DNA from: Antedon mediterranea
Lineage: Eukaryota > Echinodermata > Crinoidea > Comatulida > Antedonidae
DNA length: 60,000 bases
Assembly: GCF_964355755.1 (NCBI RefSeq)
Contig: NC_092670.1
Coordinates: 18,353,201 to 18,413,200 of the forward strand
Direction of reading: 5' to 3'
The translations under genes and the position numbers were made by a program. Within the stretch, counting starts at the first letter, position 1, and every line of letters begins with the position of its first letter. The notes below the pieces were generated by a model. The model saw only the letters and a list, made by a program, of their open reading frames with translations, made no database searches and was not told the origin of the DNA. Below are positions 12,043-24,018 of the stretch, one piece after another.

Positions 12043-12195
12043 ATGGTAATTGGCAATAACGAAGACGGCGTAAATCAAGGCGAAGGTGACGAGCTACTTC
12101 CGTGGAATGAACGGCGATCTGTATTGGTCGTTAGGCTGTACCTAGGCCTAGCTTTTGGTGATCCCCAGGAGACGAGAATTATAATAACCGAATAA
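12043..12195 (+). CDS. Candidate small ORF, 50 codons
   Basis: ATG-initiated frame of 50 codons plus TAA, in a patch (about 12040-12185) much richer in G+C than the flanks. The first half is polar and acidic (GNNEDGVNQGEGDELLPWNE), the second more hydrophobic (RSVLVVRLYLGLAFGD), ending ETRIIITE. A TATAAA string overlaps the start and an AATAAA overlaps the stop. I recognise no family. It could be a small protein gene, one exon of a larger gene, or chance. The short length and lack of a repeat or shadow-frame explanation make it worth recording. Confidence 0.25.
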   Translation: MVIGNNEDGVNQGEGDELLPWNERRSVLVVRLYLGLAFGDPQETRIIITE

Positions 12196-13309
12196 ATATA
12201 GAAGTTTATGTGGCTAGGAAGTCAGTCACCTGAATCGATCACGTGTTTGTATATTTGATATGTTCTGTTTTATATAATAGAATACATCACATTTGATTTT
12301 AATAAGGAATAATTATTTACGAATGTTGTTTACATTACGGTTGATTTACTCAAAGAGAACGGGTCGCCATGTAAGCAAATAAATGTATGTATTGCTTTAT
12401 AATGCAAGACGGGCTCAAATGGGAACAGTTTAGGCATATATCGTACATTCAATGTTATATTAATTTATTGATATAGTTGCGTGAAGAATCGGGACCGGTT
12501 CCGGCAATAATTCCAAATTAATTGACCTAGAAGTAAAGTAATGATTCCACACACCAGAGACCTATTTCCTTAAGACAACTTGATTGATTTAAAAACGTTT
12601 ATCCTCATTAATGTATCTTTCCAAATATAACTATTTCTGATTTTTTAAACATTAATTCGCTTTACAGAATATGAAATTATTATCATCTTATTTCCTAGAA
12701 AATGTTACTTTTTCACCATCCGATTCTCGGTAGTGTATCTATAGATTTTCCCATCCTATGAATATTATTTGTTTTTCATATTTTTCTTCTAGTGTCATAA
12801 CCATCCCTTAACCCTTAACCAGCCTTATGATGATACAGGCACCACATGTGATAAAAATGAGATGCTGTATTACGAAATTCCTATGATACTGGGCAATTAT
12901 TGTAGTATGTGGAGAAACAATTCAAACTTAAAACTCAACACTAAAATACAGCGAAAATACAGCGGAATTTCAGGAACGGTTGGCAGTTAAGCTGTGTGAT
13001 AAGAAAGATAATATCAGTATCTCATACAAACGATATTACCGCTAGGTACAGTAGTACGATATTGATTTAATCTTGAATAGGCCTTTATTATTTTTGTATA
13101 ACACATTTCTCATTTGATACCATGTCAATTAGCAAATTGAATCCTTAGAATAAACTGTAATCGGTTTTCTAATTTAACGGACTTTATAAGTAATACTATT
13201 TATTTACACTGTTAAACATTCTAAATTACTTTTTTAATTTTAAAGGCATTTTTATCAAACAATTTGAATAATCTAAAAAATAGTTGAATTTTATTTACAA
13301 TCACTCACC
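12196..13309. other. Intergenic, nothing recognised
   Basis: AT-rich; no frame of note and no obvious repeat. Confidence 0.5.
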
Positions 13310-13800
13310 AATTTTGCTGTTGCGATCATGGGCTTTTCACGCTAAATAAAGATCAACTTTAAAATGTATTTTTTATGTTAAACATAATTATTATAAAAAC
13401 AAACCCTTGTAATAATTTAAAAAAATGTTGTTACTTCTTAACAATATTCAGAAATCAAAATGTTAAAGAAACACATTTCCTACTAATGAATGTTCATGGT
13501 AAACATTTAAAAACTTTTGTTGATAATTGAAAATCTGTTTATTTGTTTAATAATTCTGATTAATCAAGTTTTAGTATTCACTATGTTGGTTAAATGATAT
13601 GCGATGCTCTAAAGAAACAAAAATCAATAATAATTATTCATGTTAAATTAAAATAAACTTTTGTATTAATTTAATTCATTTGTCATTTAACTAATTTAGT
13701 TTTCTGTTAAATCAAACTTTAATATTCACTGTTGATACTTATGATATACAGTGATTCCGTAAAGTTCAGCTAAAGAAACACGATGCCCGCTGCTTTAAAT
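13310..13800. repeat. Diverged tandem repeat, period about 150-160 bases, three copies
   Basis: The landmark TAAAGAAACA recurs at about 13462, 13610 and 13771. TAGTATTCACTATG and TAATATTCACTGTTG recur upstream of the last two, and TAAAGATCAACTTTAAAA / TTTAAATCAACTTTACAA mark the two ends. The copies are much diverged, so boundaries are approximate. Confidence 0.4.
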
Positions 13801-15689
13801 CAACTTTACAAGTCCATAAGCAAATTGGCTACATCTATTAAAACAACCTTTCAACAATTGCAAAATATGGAACGAATCAATTATTCGACTTAAATGGTTT
13901 GTTGGCCAATGTTGTGTTTGGTCAATAATTGAAGCCAAATTAGCTTTCATTATAATATGGTGAAAATCATAAGGATAAGGTTAGAGGTCGACTGATTAGC
14001 CTATAATTAATTTATAATTGTTAATATCTTGTATGGTATTTTCGTTAAACACATTTATTTAGATTGATTGAATAATATTCTACGGTGGTTTATGATGACG
14101 CACTTGGCTTAGGCCTAACGTTTTTTGACAAGGCCTACACAGGAACACAATGACATTAGCAAAATGTGTGTTTGTGTGCGTTACAGTACAGCATTAAAAC
14201 AAATCAGCCTATAGCTAGATATTGGTGTATTTTATTCATACAAAAATGATGATCCAATAAAATATACAAAAGTAGCGTAATGCTGAATTCTAGTATTTGT
14301 TCACATTACTATAGGCCTATATATTAATCAATCATTCAGGTAAAAAAACACTGATCAAACATTATAATGTATAAATATAGGCCTATTATAAAATTGAATA
14401 CAATTATTAATGACGAATTGAAAATTTAAATTCATCCATTTATATAATATAAACCTAAAGACAAATCCATGTTGAAGGATTATTAAAGATGTATCGATCG
14501 AAAGGAAGAAGATAAAATAAAGACTTTGATTAGGCAATTTCACAGTTTTAATCAAGTTAAATCGTTTACAGATATTATTCACTTATACAAAGACAAGATA
14601 AACGATTAAATTCAACCACAAATCCATTAAAAAGTGAATAACTGTTATTCGACCAATATTCAACAAAAACATTAACAAAATTATTTTTCAAGGAGAATTA
14701 CATCTTTAACTATTAGTGATTTTATTATGAGGTAAAGGATGGGACTATTTAAAAATGTTGAGGTAGGACTAAGGCATTGATAGCCATAACAGTGGTTCTC
14801 TACCATTTATTCTACCATTTTGTTATTATCATCATAATCATAGCCTATGCATCGTCATTGTCCTTCTTCTGAGCCCTATTCATCTATCTTTATCCTCATC
14901 AACGTTATCACCAACACCGCAATAAGAAGTCGTGATTGTGCCCTTATTGCTCCTCCTCGTGGCCTTGCGGTCATTCATCAACAAGGTCACTGATTCTCAT
15001 CTTTTATCAATGACATACAGGTGTTTTCCACCTTTTGGGAAGGTTTGGCGGTGAGATCAAAAGAGTGGTGGAGCCTAGACCTAACCCCTTCAGGGAAGGA
15101 TTGAACCATCGCGTTAGCTGTGATCTTTCATAGCCATTCTACTATTTGTTTTATCCGAAGATATCAGACTTAATTAACATAGCAATAACAGATAATTGTT
15201 CAATTCATCGTCTGCGGTCAACATGGCCGGTAGTATTTTCCCGAAAGTGTACAAAGAGCTGTAGGTATACATATTTGAAAAAAAAAGATCCCCACAAATT
15301 ATGTTTTGGAGTTTACATAATTGAAGATCCATTAGTCAAATTAAGTTTTGTCTGAAAATTATGATTTTTGTTTGGGAAAGTTTGGTATGATGTCACCGTC
15401 GAGTCTACATTTTAGATGGATATTGATATCCTCGTAATTTCTCATGAAATTGAATTGGTAATAACAAGACAAGATTCGCTTACAAATTGGTTAACTCCGA
15501 ACCCCGGGTGTCCCGATCCCGCCGACCTAATGCCGTCGAACGGAAATTATTAATATACCGTATTAGATAGTAAAATTCATTCATAAACTAAAGAGTCTAC
15601 GCCCAACACTTGTACCAATTATTAGAATCATAAACTGATATGTTTATCTGTAGGTGGTCCAATTATGACTAGCGTTCATTGGATCACTA
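13801..15689. other. Intergenic, nothing recognised
   Basis: No gene that I can support. A GC-rich patch at about 15498-15545 (CCCGGGTGTCCCGATCCCGC, then CGACCTAATGCCGTCGAACG) looks like a short repeat fragment. Frames at 14355-14582 (-) and 15146-15355 (+) are AT-driven and unrecognised. Confidence 0.45.
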
Positions 15690-15831
15690 GCCAGGCTCTC
15701 GTCTCAATGTGTCTCAATGTAGGGTTGCGGCTGCTGAGAGGGGTGTACAGCAGCTGGGCCAGTCAGCGCAAGGCGCCACGTGTGGATCCCGACTAAGCGG
15801 GTTAAATTGATATTATATCTATCTATCTTAA
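15690..15831 (+). mobile_element. Possible non-LTR retrotransposon 3' fragment with ATCT tail
   Basis: A GC-rich block (GTGTACAGCAGCTGGGCCAG, AAGGCGCCACGTGTGGATCC, CGACTAAGCGGGTTAAAT) ends abruptly in an (ATCT)n run at about 15816-15829. An abrupt change to AT-rich DNA after a short microsatellite tail is typical of truncated CR1/L2-type copies. No coding frame supports it. Confidence 0.4.
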
Positions 15832-15998
15832 TATCAGATAAAACGTTGTGAAGACTGTGATAAAATAATAACTTTACAAACGATATTTCTATGAAATTTA
15901 ATACTGAATATACCTAGCTTTATTGCTCATTCAATTTATATTACGAATGAGGGTACGTTTATTGTAAAAACATAATAGAAAAATAACGCTTAAAAAAA

Positions 15999-16037
15999 AC
16001 GACGTTTCGACTCCATCATGGGGTCATTATCAAGTCC
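15999..16037 (-). other. Penelope/hammerhead-like GAAACGTC motif
   Basis: On the minus strand: TTGATAATGACCCC, loop ATGAT, GGAGTCGAAACGTCG. GACCCC and GGAGTC can form a stem with one mismatch directly before GAAAC, the layout of hammerhead stem II plus the conserved GAAA. The usual CUGAUGA box is altered, so cleavage is doubtful. Such motifs occur in the terminal repeats of Penelope-like retroelements. Confidence 0.3.
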
Positions 16038-16749
16038 AATGAATGAAATTAAAAAAAAACAACTAATTAAATAACACAAGCCAAGGGTCAAAAGTTAAGG
16101 GTCAATTTATATTGTATTTGTATTTACCTATTCACTTTAAACTCAACAGTATCAGTATATGTTTTAAAGAATGATTAGCCTAGTATGTTTAATGTTTCAC
16201 ATCTATACAAACACTCTTTTTTTTACAATATAGCCTACGGTACCGTATGGTATGTGTATACAGTTTTATGCGACAACTCAAAAAATGATTTAAACATTTT
16301 CAATTCTGAAATAAGTTTCTTTCTACTTCAAATTAGTCTTATACAAATGGTACGAAGATAAATTAAAAATCACCAAATTATTCGTTCCATGGAAAAGGAA
16401 AATACACGAAGAATTTTCCTTGACAGAAATGGCAATGGTAGCCTATCATTAAAAACTACAAACAATCCATCAAAACATTTTCATATAAAAGTATTGCATT
16501 TAGGTTCAAATTGTAATTCCGATTTAAAAACTACTGCAAACATTTGTAAATGAATTTTAGTGCTAGACTGTGTTACAGGCCTAGTACAGTTGTCTAATTC
16601 CTTATTTTCAGTGGTATGAGTGAAGTGCCGCGTAAACAGATCACAAGGTGCGGCGTCTTACTAGTTAATCTCAATAAGATGGATTAAAGAGATCATTGTA
16701 AACGAGTTTTTGATCGCATTCAACATTTGATCATGCCGAGTGACGCGTT
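16038..16749. other. Intergenic, nothing recognised
   Basis: AT-rich, no convincing frame. Confidence 0.5.
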
Positions 16750-16750
16750 T

Positions 16751-16933
16751 TCATGTGTGCGAAACACCATATTCAGTTGGAAAATTAATAATACCAAATT
16801 CGTTCAAGCTAGGCCCGTCGAACTGTAATAAACCCAACCCAAATAGTTCGTCTAATGTCGGTTTGTCATCGGTATTTTCATCGCCTTTTAATTGAAGTGT
16901 CCAAAGATTCTCTAAGTTGTAACGATAACTCAC
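16751..16933 (-). other. Possible terminal coding exon on the minus strand
   Basis: A 60-codon frame ending in TGA, with no ATG, immediately after CACCGTTAG, which could be a splice acceptor. The translation is compositionally protein-like and acidic: NLENLWTLQLKGDENTDDKP, TLDELFGLGLLQFDGPSLNE, FGIINFPTEYGVSHT. The junction sequence TTAG/GTGAGT is also a good donor, so the same site could instead end an exon lying to its right. Family not recognised. Confidence 0.25.
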
Positions 16934-17817
16934 CTAACGGTGCAGCTGAGCGCAGAGTGCTGAGTGATCTTTACACACAGCACTAGTATTTTGCAGTAAG
17001 ACAAAAATGAACTAGCAACAAAGACACCTTTCACATTATGCTTGTCAACATTTTAATTCTACAACAATTTGACCTCATCAAATCCTTTCGTTCTGATTGT
17101 AAAGTTAATAAGTTAGTTTGATAGAATGTCTTCGTTAAATTGTTCAGGGTTTGAATTGTTAATGTGTACGTGTTTACTGATTTGTTACACTCGTGGCCAA
17201 CACGCGACATCATCCATCCATCAGATCTATTATAACATTCTTTAATTTTAAGATACTGTTATATACTGTTTCTTTCTGATTTCATATTAAATTAAAGTGT
17301 GTTACTGTACATGCATTACTACCTGAATTGCATAAAGTTAATATTATGTGCACAATTTATTTTGGTTGTAGCCTAATTTTGTTGTCGAATTATTCCTCTG
17401 TTAATATCACCTAGATTTGGAAAGTGGAATTTCTCCCTGAATCGTAGTTCCAAAATAGCCCCATAACTTCTCCATAAACATTGACATCAGTGTATGCTGC
17501 TGAAGGATGTCAATGTAATGAAATAAGTTAATTTGAATCTTATTATTATAAGAATAGATGCATTTTAACACTATAAACACGTTAATGCAGTACAAACTGC
17601 TTTTGTTCTTGGTAGAATTACTAAAACTACTGACATATTTATCTAAATCGTATTAAAGAGGAAATATTCATTCTCCTCAGCTTTAACCTGTGCTTATAAA
17701 ATAATGTCATAATTGTTCTTGATGAACCTTTTCTAAATAAAAATAGTATAGCGACTAATATGTTGGAATTATCCAAGTTTTTTCAAATGAGCAGTATACA
17801 TTCCTTTTGTTAATCAA

Positions 17818-17947
17818 TTGAATTTTGTTGAGATTTTTGTTGACACTTTGTTGAAATTTTGTTGACAATTTGTTGAGATTTTTGTCGACAATTTGTTAGA
17901 TTTTTGTCGACAATTTGTTGAGATTTTTGTTGGCAATTTGTTGAGAG
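17818..17947. repeat. Short-period tandem repeat, unit 21-24 bases
   Basis: About six copies of a unit close to TTTGTTGAGATTTTTGTTGA followed by CAA, with T/C variants (TTTTTGTCGACAA) and indels. On the minus strand it reads as STKISTNCQQ-like repeats, but unit length is not constant so the phase drifts. Probably a minisatellite, not a protein repeat. Confidence 0.75.
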
Positions 17948-17998
17948 CATCGATTATGATGACAACCGTGTGCATTTGGCGATTAGAGAGTAACTCAC

Positions 17999-18092
17999 CG
18001 TATGTGGCGGTCGTCAATCGGCGCATTCGCCGCTTTTGATCCAAAAGATTGGAACCGCTGATAATCGGAGTTTTTACCTTGATTTGGAGCAC
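17999..18092 (-). other. Possible minus-strand exon with strong donor site
   Basis: GC-rich patch with an open frame (LQIKVKTPIISGSNLLDQ, KRRMRRLTTATYG) ending at a perfect donor CG/GTGAGT (intron from 17998 leftward). A stop (TAA) sits just upstream of the frame, so an acceptor such as ATTAAG at about 18100 would be needed. It lies about 1 kb from the exon-like frame at 16751-16933 on the same strand. No family recognised. Confidence 0.2.
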
Positions 18093-18099
18093 GCGCTGC

Positions 18100-21000
18100 G
18101 CTTAATGATTTGGCCCGATGGATTGATGTTCATTTGAATTGAATTTCATCGATTTAAATTATTTTCCAATTCATTAGTCATGCTATAAGGTATTTTCACC
18201 TTGCTTTATAACACGCACAATTCGTCATTAAAAAGTGTTAAGTTTTTTTTTCTGTTTTGTGGAGTAAACACCTTTATTCGCATTCAAATTATCTTTCGTG
18301 TCATCATATAAAATTATATTATTTATCACATTTTTGTTAATTCCTAATGTCATTACAATTTGATAAACTTTGATAAACAGTAACATTTTTAAATCTTTGT
18401 ATTTCGTTTTACCTCATTTTTTCATAATACACTTACAAAACAGTTAATACAAAGACGTTTGGTCTAAATAACCTTTTTGTGTTGTGTTTATTTTTTAGTG
18501 TTTTAGTGTGTAGAGCGATTACTCAGCTGATGATGATGTATACATTTTACTTTCTATAGGCCCAACATTTTTAACAACGCTTGCCCTAAAATATTCTCGG
18601 CCACCAATTGGTACTACCAGTTCCCCTTATTAAGGAATTCTTGCCATCGAGAAAAATAAGTTGTTTCCTATTTTTCTATCATTTTATTTGCGATATAGGC
18701 TTAAGCTGCATCAATTAACAAATTACTTTTTTCCATTACAAACAATACATTAATATTGTTAAGATCTTCTGTAAAATATTACACATCCTTTTGAATCATG
18801 AATCGTAATTCTTATTAACAAATAATCTTTCCTAAAAATGTGTAATTGTTGTAACTTGTATTGAAAGAGACAGGTTAACTAACCGTTTAAACTCATTAGC
18901 AATACTTTAATTATTCAACAATACAAAATGTCACAGTCAATGATCTGCCGTGAAGAAAACGTTCATGTTTGGCCGTAACAAAGTAGGCCCACATTTCCTT
19001 TCTTGTTGTTTAATTAGTTTAATTAAATTGACAAAATCGAGCAGACATTTAATTTACTTAACAGAAGTATGAAGCGCCAACATTTCTATTATTATACATT
19101 TAGTTGTGCACATTTATTTATTTATTTTATTATTTATTAGAAATTCTACATAATAACAATACAGAGAGGTACATAGACAATGGTACAATAATGATAAAAA
19201 TAACCATGCTAATGGTATGTCCAGAGAGAATAATGGGCTGATAGCCGACACAAAAGTGAATTCGCTCTAAACCACTAAACTGCGAAAAGAAAACATAGAG
19301 TACATTCATTAAAAGATTTGTTTTCTTCAAATATATATATATATATATATATATATTTTAAAATGTTTATTTACTTTATTACGGTGTTTATTTGTTAAAA
19401 TGTATTATCAAAACTTTTATGGGAAGACGAGTGCAGAATTGAAAATAAAATAAGTTATATTGGGTTGATTCCTATTTTATATTCCATAATCCCCATAAAG
19501 AAGAAGTATTGTAACATGTTGTAGAATGTTATTACCATTTGTCGCATTATGCTTTGGTTTGTGGAATATCGGAAAACACAGCTTAAACATGATCCGTTCA
19601 TTGTACACATGGGACAAAGTATAACATTTCATTTTAGTGTAAAACATTTGCCTTGTTACATCAAACATTCATTTAAAATGAGTGTGAACGCAACTGATTT
19701 ACACAGTCACGTGATAGCAAATGTTGTCAGGTGATACACTAACCGTGGGAACTTTATTATCTTCTTGACTTTCATTTCAACAATTTATTGAAATCTAATT
19801 GGATAACGAATCGGTTATGCTTGTATCAGATATTTTCTACGTATTCATTATCTGTTCAAGTATTTGGCACCTTTTGCGAGGTTTGGAAATCCCTGTCATT
19901 TTCGCTTTCAGCTAATCATGACGTCATAGAGACGTTAGAGTTTCTAGAGCTTATAATATGACCTCACGTGCGTAAAGTCTTAAAGCTAGACAAGTCGGCA
20001 CCAGATTCCAAAACGGAAAACCCGATGACTATTCAACCGAAAGAACACGTTGTGCTAGGCTCTGATAAACCCCATCTCCTTTTGATTAGCTTATTCCTTA
20101 ATGACATCTAAATTATAGTTCATTTTCCAATTATTTTATTTGGTGAAAATATCTATTTGGGCGGAAGTTGAGTTTTGCATTGTCGTGTCAAAGGAAAGTT
20201 AGGTGAATGACCTGTTCACCTGTTTCCTATGCAATTTAACGTGGTAATCCTGGTCCTCTTGATGCAGTATAAGCTAGACAACTGATAAATGCAGTAAACA
20301 AGTGTTTAAATATTTTAATATTCGGAAATTGAATATACTTAGGTTTGAAAGGCTTTATACGTTGTCAAAGTATTGCATTTAATACCATAGAATTATATTT
20401 TTAAGGTCAGTTTGTAACAATTACTGTATGTTTAGAAAAAAGAATATGCAGTATGTATTGTAACTATAGGCCTACACAAAGTGCGTAACTGACTACACCC
20501 TATATTAAAGAAAGAAGGAACTAAGATTGTAACCTTTGATACTTATTATTTTTTTTAAATACCCTTACAACTTATAATAAAATTTATTATTTTTTCTTGA
20601 TATAATAAATACAATGAATAGTTAATAATATGAATGTCTGTACGGTTCAATATCAATGTATTCGCATAGAAACACATGCGCATGCGCGACAGGCGCCCCT
20701 GCATGCTGGAAATGTTCAACTTTACAACGTGATTTTTGTATAACAATAGGTACAATTTGTAATAATATGGGTCACAATGTCGTTGGGAAAGTTCGAGAAA
20801 AATGACATAGTTACTTTCGATTTCAATGTAAAGTACAATAGTAACCTTCCCGTAGGGAAGTTGGTATAATCACATTCAATTGATCGAAGGATGTACGTGC
20901 TCCGTTAATCGACACTAAAATATTCCTTTTTCCTGCTGGTTTTCGTACTTCATGTATGGAAAAGCTTATGATGTGCCGTACATACGGAATTGTAGATTTT

Positions 21001-22084
21001 TAAACGTGTTGCCAAAGTGATGTAGGCATATCTTTAGCTTTCGGGATACATGTACTGTAAGCTTGTTAGTAGGGCCATCAGGATGGTACCATAGGGGAAA
21101 GTTAGTGCTACTGTTAGCACTTTTGTTTTGTTCCTACTCATTCCATTTGCTAAAATATTAATATATTATGATTGTTCGTTATCAGATATATACAACCATA
21201 GTTGTCGTGTAAACTCTATAGAAGATCGCGTTAAAATGATGATGAAAACCACGCGCGTGTTTAGTACGTGTCTTTTCCTTCAAGGGACATCCGACTGCCA
21301 CGCGTCCAAACAATGATGAGAAGGTACGCGTGTGTTAACTTCGTGTATTTTCCGCGAAAAGAGTCTGAACTATACTAGATGTAAACACGCCACACAGATC
21401 AACGGTTGTTTTGTAAAAGTGTGTTACATTTCTAACACTTTAAATGAAGATATATTCCTAAGCGATATTCATAATTATTCTTAGTAAGAAGTCCAGTCTA
21501 AAACCTTGAAAGTTATGCAGACGAGGAGTATACCGCAAAACCGGAAGGAATTTTTTATTGCAAAAAATGAACTCTAAAAGGACAAAATAATTAGGCGACA
21601 AGAACGTTATTCCCTGTTGTATAATAAATATAGTTACATAAAAATTAGGAGCTTTTACGTGTATCAGAATTTTCAATTCATGCAACTTTCTTGTATAAAA
21701 TACGACAATTGTATTGAATAATACGTAATGATAATTACTAACATGATTTGATTATTATCGATAATTGAAAAACTAACTGTTAAATGAGCGCCACCTATCG
21801 GTGGACAGGTGTTTTTATGTAAATTTGTAGATTTCGTGTTTGAGCTAAACGTGGCTAATGGAATGAGGACAGGGAGAGTGACTTGTAAAAAGTGCGCTGA
21901 CTTAACATATCGCAAGTTGTAGGTATAAGCCACTCTATAACCTAGGCCTAAAGTTAACGATAAACAAATATTTGATTCTATCCATCCCAAAGTGTTTCCA
22001 GTTATGTTTACATTTATCATAATAATTATTTCCAACACGAAATCTATCAATAAACTGAAAAAGATCTGGAAATCCAAAAGTCAC
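18100..22084. other. Intergenic, no supported gene
   Basis: AT-rich. An (AT)n microsatellite of about 25 bases lies at 19331-19356. The longest frames (21673-22077 minus, 134 codons from TTG) have no recognisable domain. A small GC patch at 20670-20705 reads GCGCATGCGCGACAGGCGCC. Confidence 0.55.
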
Positions 22085-22430
22085 CTTTAAAATAAGACAC
22101 CGCAGATTGGGTGCTGCCGGACATTTTTATCGTCACACGAAGAAGCAGCAAGCAGATTTCTGCTCTGGGAACCCAAACATGGATCAGCAGGTGCACGAAA
22201 CAAAACACACGTCATGGTCCTTCTTGAGGATACCAGCTTAGGAAATACAACTTGCTTGTGTCATGGAGGACCACAAAACTTGGAAATCTAGCTATGCTGA
22301 TGTCTGATTGATGAAGATGGTCGACTGCGGTCTAGAGCATATTTGACGTGGTGCAACCTAAGCCGAATTATTGGAAGTGGTCGAAGTACCAGTTTCAATT
22401 AAAAGGAGGAACCACCAGAAGGCATAGGAT
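22085..22430. other. GC-richer block, possible decayed coding or mobile sequence
   Basis: Composition shifts to balanced bases for about 340 bases, with purine-rich codon-like texture (e.g. GAGGACCACAAAACTTGGAA), but every frame is broken by stops. It may be a pseudogenic piece of a transposon or of an old exon. No motif allows naming it. Confidence 0.25.
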
Positions 22431-23382
22431 CTAGGAGAAGGATAATTAAAGAAAATATCGTGTTTCGGAGAATTAATCGTCTAGTATAAACCAATTCAAA
22501 AGAATGTGTTGCTCTTCCATGAAGGAGGCCCTCCATTATTTTTTTTTCACAAGATCTTACAAAGATTTTTTTGGAAGAATAATTACGAAACAAATCATTA
22601 ATTGAGGGTACATTTTGTAATGTCAATGTACTGTTGTAGAAAACTAGTTCCCTCGTTATTAAGTATGTGTAAACAACTTAAAAGTGTGGTTACTTGATTT
22701 ATAGTCGTTGGAATAGACTCACTAACTAAATTAGTACAACCGAGTTTATAAGTATCTGCTTAAAATGTTTTTACACATGACCTACCCACAATTCTATTAC
22801 TATTTATGAAATTTCCAACTAGATTTTCTTCTAACCGGAATTTAAAATTGATTAGGCAAATTATTAAAGTAAAAACCATTGTTCTAGCTAACCTGGTTGA
22901 TGTGAAATTACACTCAGTTTATTAACACCTTGACCCATGCACTTTTCTGTTTATCCCCTTCACACCGTTGAGGCCTATAAAATTAGGCAGACGATAACCG
23001 GCAGACGATAGAATCTATTAAAAAGTTTTAACACATTTTAGGAAAATATCATTACAGCCAAAATAAATATGTTGTGTATATAAACTAAGTAATAGTATTG
23101 CGGTTAATTGATGTTTTTAGACACGGATCATTTGGTTTTCTCAAAAGGAAACTCAGTATGAGCTGAACTGCTAATTGTAGCATAAATAAAAAGCTTGGTG
23201 ATAGTTTATGAACAATTAGTTTTTTTCAAACCTTCTTTTTGATTTATATCACCATTCATGATGTCAACATTCAAGTTTCATTTTGTGATCCTAATTGTGT
23301 TTTTACGTATTACATCCGCTAAATAGATTAATTTAACGAAATTTAAACATTTGTTATTTAAATGAACAAATAGAATATTGAA
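22431..23382. other. Intergenic, nothing recognised
   Basis: AT-rich, no convincing frame or repeat. Confidence 0.5.
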
Positions 23383-24018
23383 ATGATTAAAGAAAAACAT
23401 TTGATATTAATGGCCTCTTTTCTGTTGGGAGTCTTCTTTAAAGATGTTGAAATTGACATCTTCTATAAAGGTATTGAAATCGACTCCTTCTTTAAAGATG
23501 TTGAAATTGACATCTTCTTCAAAGATGTTGAAATTGACATCTTCTTTAAAGATGTTGAAATTGACATCTTCTATAAAGGTATTGAAATCGACTCCTTCTT
23601 TAAAGATGTTGAAATCGACTCCTTCTTTAAAGATGTTGAAATTGACATCTTCTATAAAGGTATTGAAATCGACTCCTTCTTTAAAGATGTTGAAATCGAC
23701 TCCTTCTTTAAAGATGTTGAAATTGACATCTTCTGTAAAGATATTGAAATTGACATCTTCTGTAAAGATATTGAAATTGACATCTTCTTTAAAGATATTG
23801 AAATTGACATCTTCTGTAAAGATATTGAAATTGGCATCTTCTTTAAAGATGTTGAAATTGACATCTTCTTTAAAGATATTGAAATTGACATCTTCTGTAA
23901 AGATATTGAAATCGACTCCTTCTTTAAAGATGTTGAAATTGACATCTTCTGTAAAGATATTGAAATTGACATCTTCTATAAAGGTATTGAAATCGACTCC
24001 TTCTTTAAATATGTTTAA
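23383..24018 (+). CDS. Candidate repeat protein encoded by the 27-base minisatellite
   Basis: ATG-initiated frame of 211 codons. Residues 1-20 precede the repeats and are signal-peptide-like (MIKEKHLILMASFLLGVFF: lysines then a hydrophobic run). Residues 21-209 are 21 nonamers of the types DVEIDIFFK, DVEIDIFYK, DIEIDIFCK, DVEIDSFFK and GIEIDSFFK, alternating acidic and hydrophobic with a closing Lys. The frame ends because unit 22 changes GAA to TAA (24016-24018); five more units continue in frame after it. Two other frames on the + and minus strands are also open for long distances, which is expected for a 27-base repeat and argues that the frame may be incidental. No known family; no promoter or splice evidence. 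Confidence 0.25.
   Translation: MIKEKHLILMASFLLGVFFKDVEIDIFYKGIEIDSFFKDVEIDIFFKDVEIDIFFKDVEIDIFYKGIEIDSFFKDVEIDSFFKDVEIDIFYKGIEIDSFFKDVEIDSFFKDVEIDIFCKDIEIDIFCKDIEIDIFFKDIEIDIFCKDIEIGIFFKDVEIDIFFKDIEIDIFCKDIEIDSFFKDVEIDIFCKDIEIDIFYKGIEIDSFFKYV

Noticed and set aside
21673-22077. 134-codon minus-strand frame
   Set aside because: Starts at TTG, hydrophobic and AT-driven composition, no recognisable domain.
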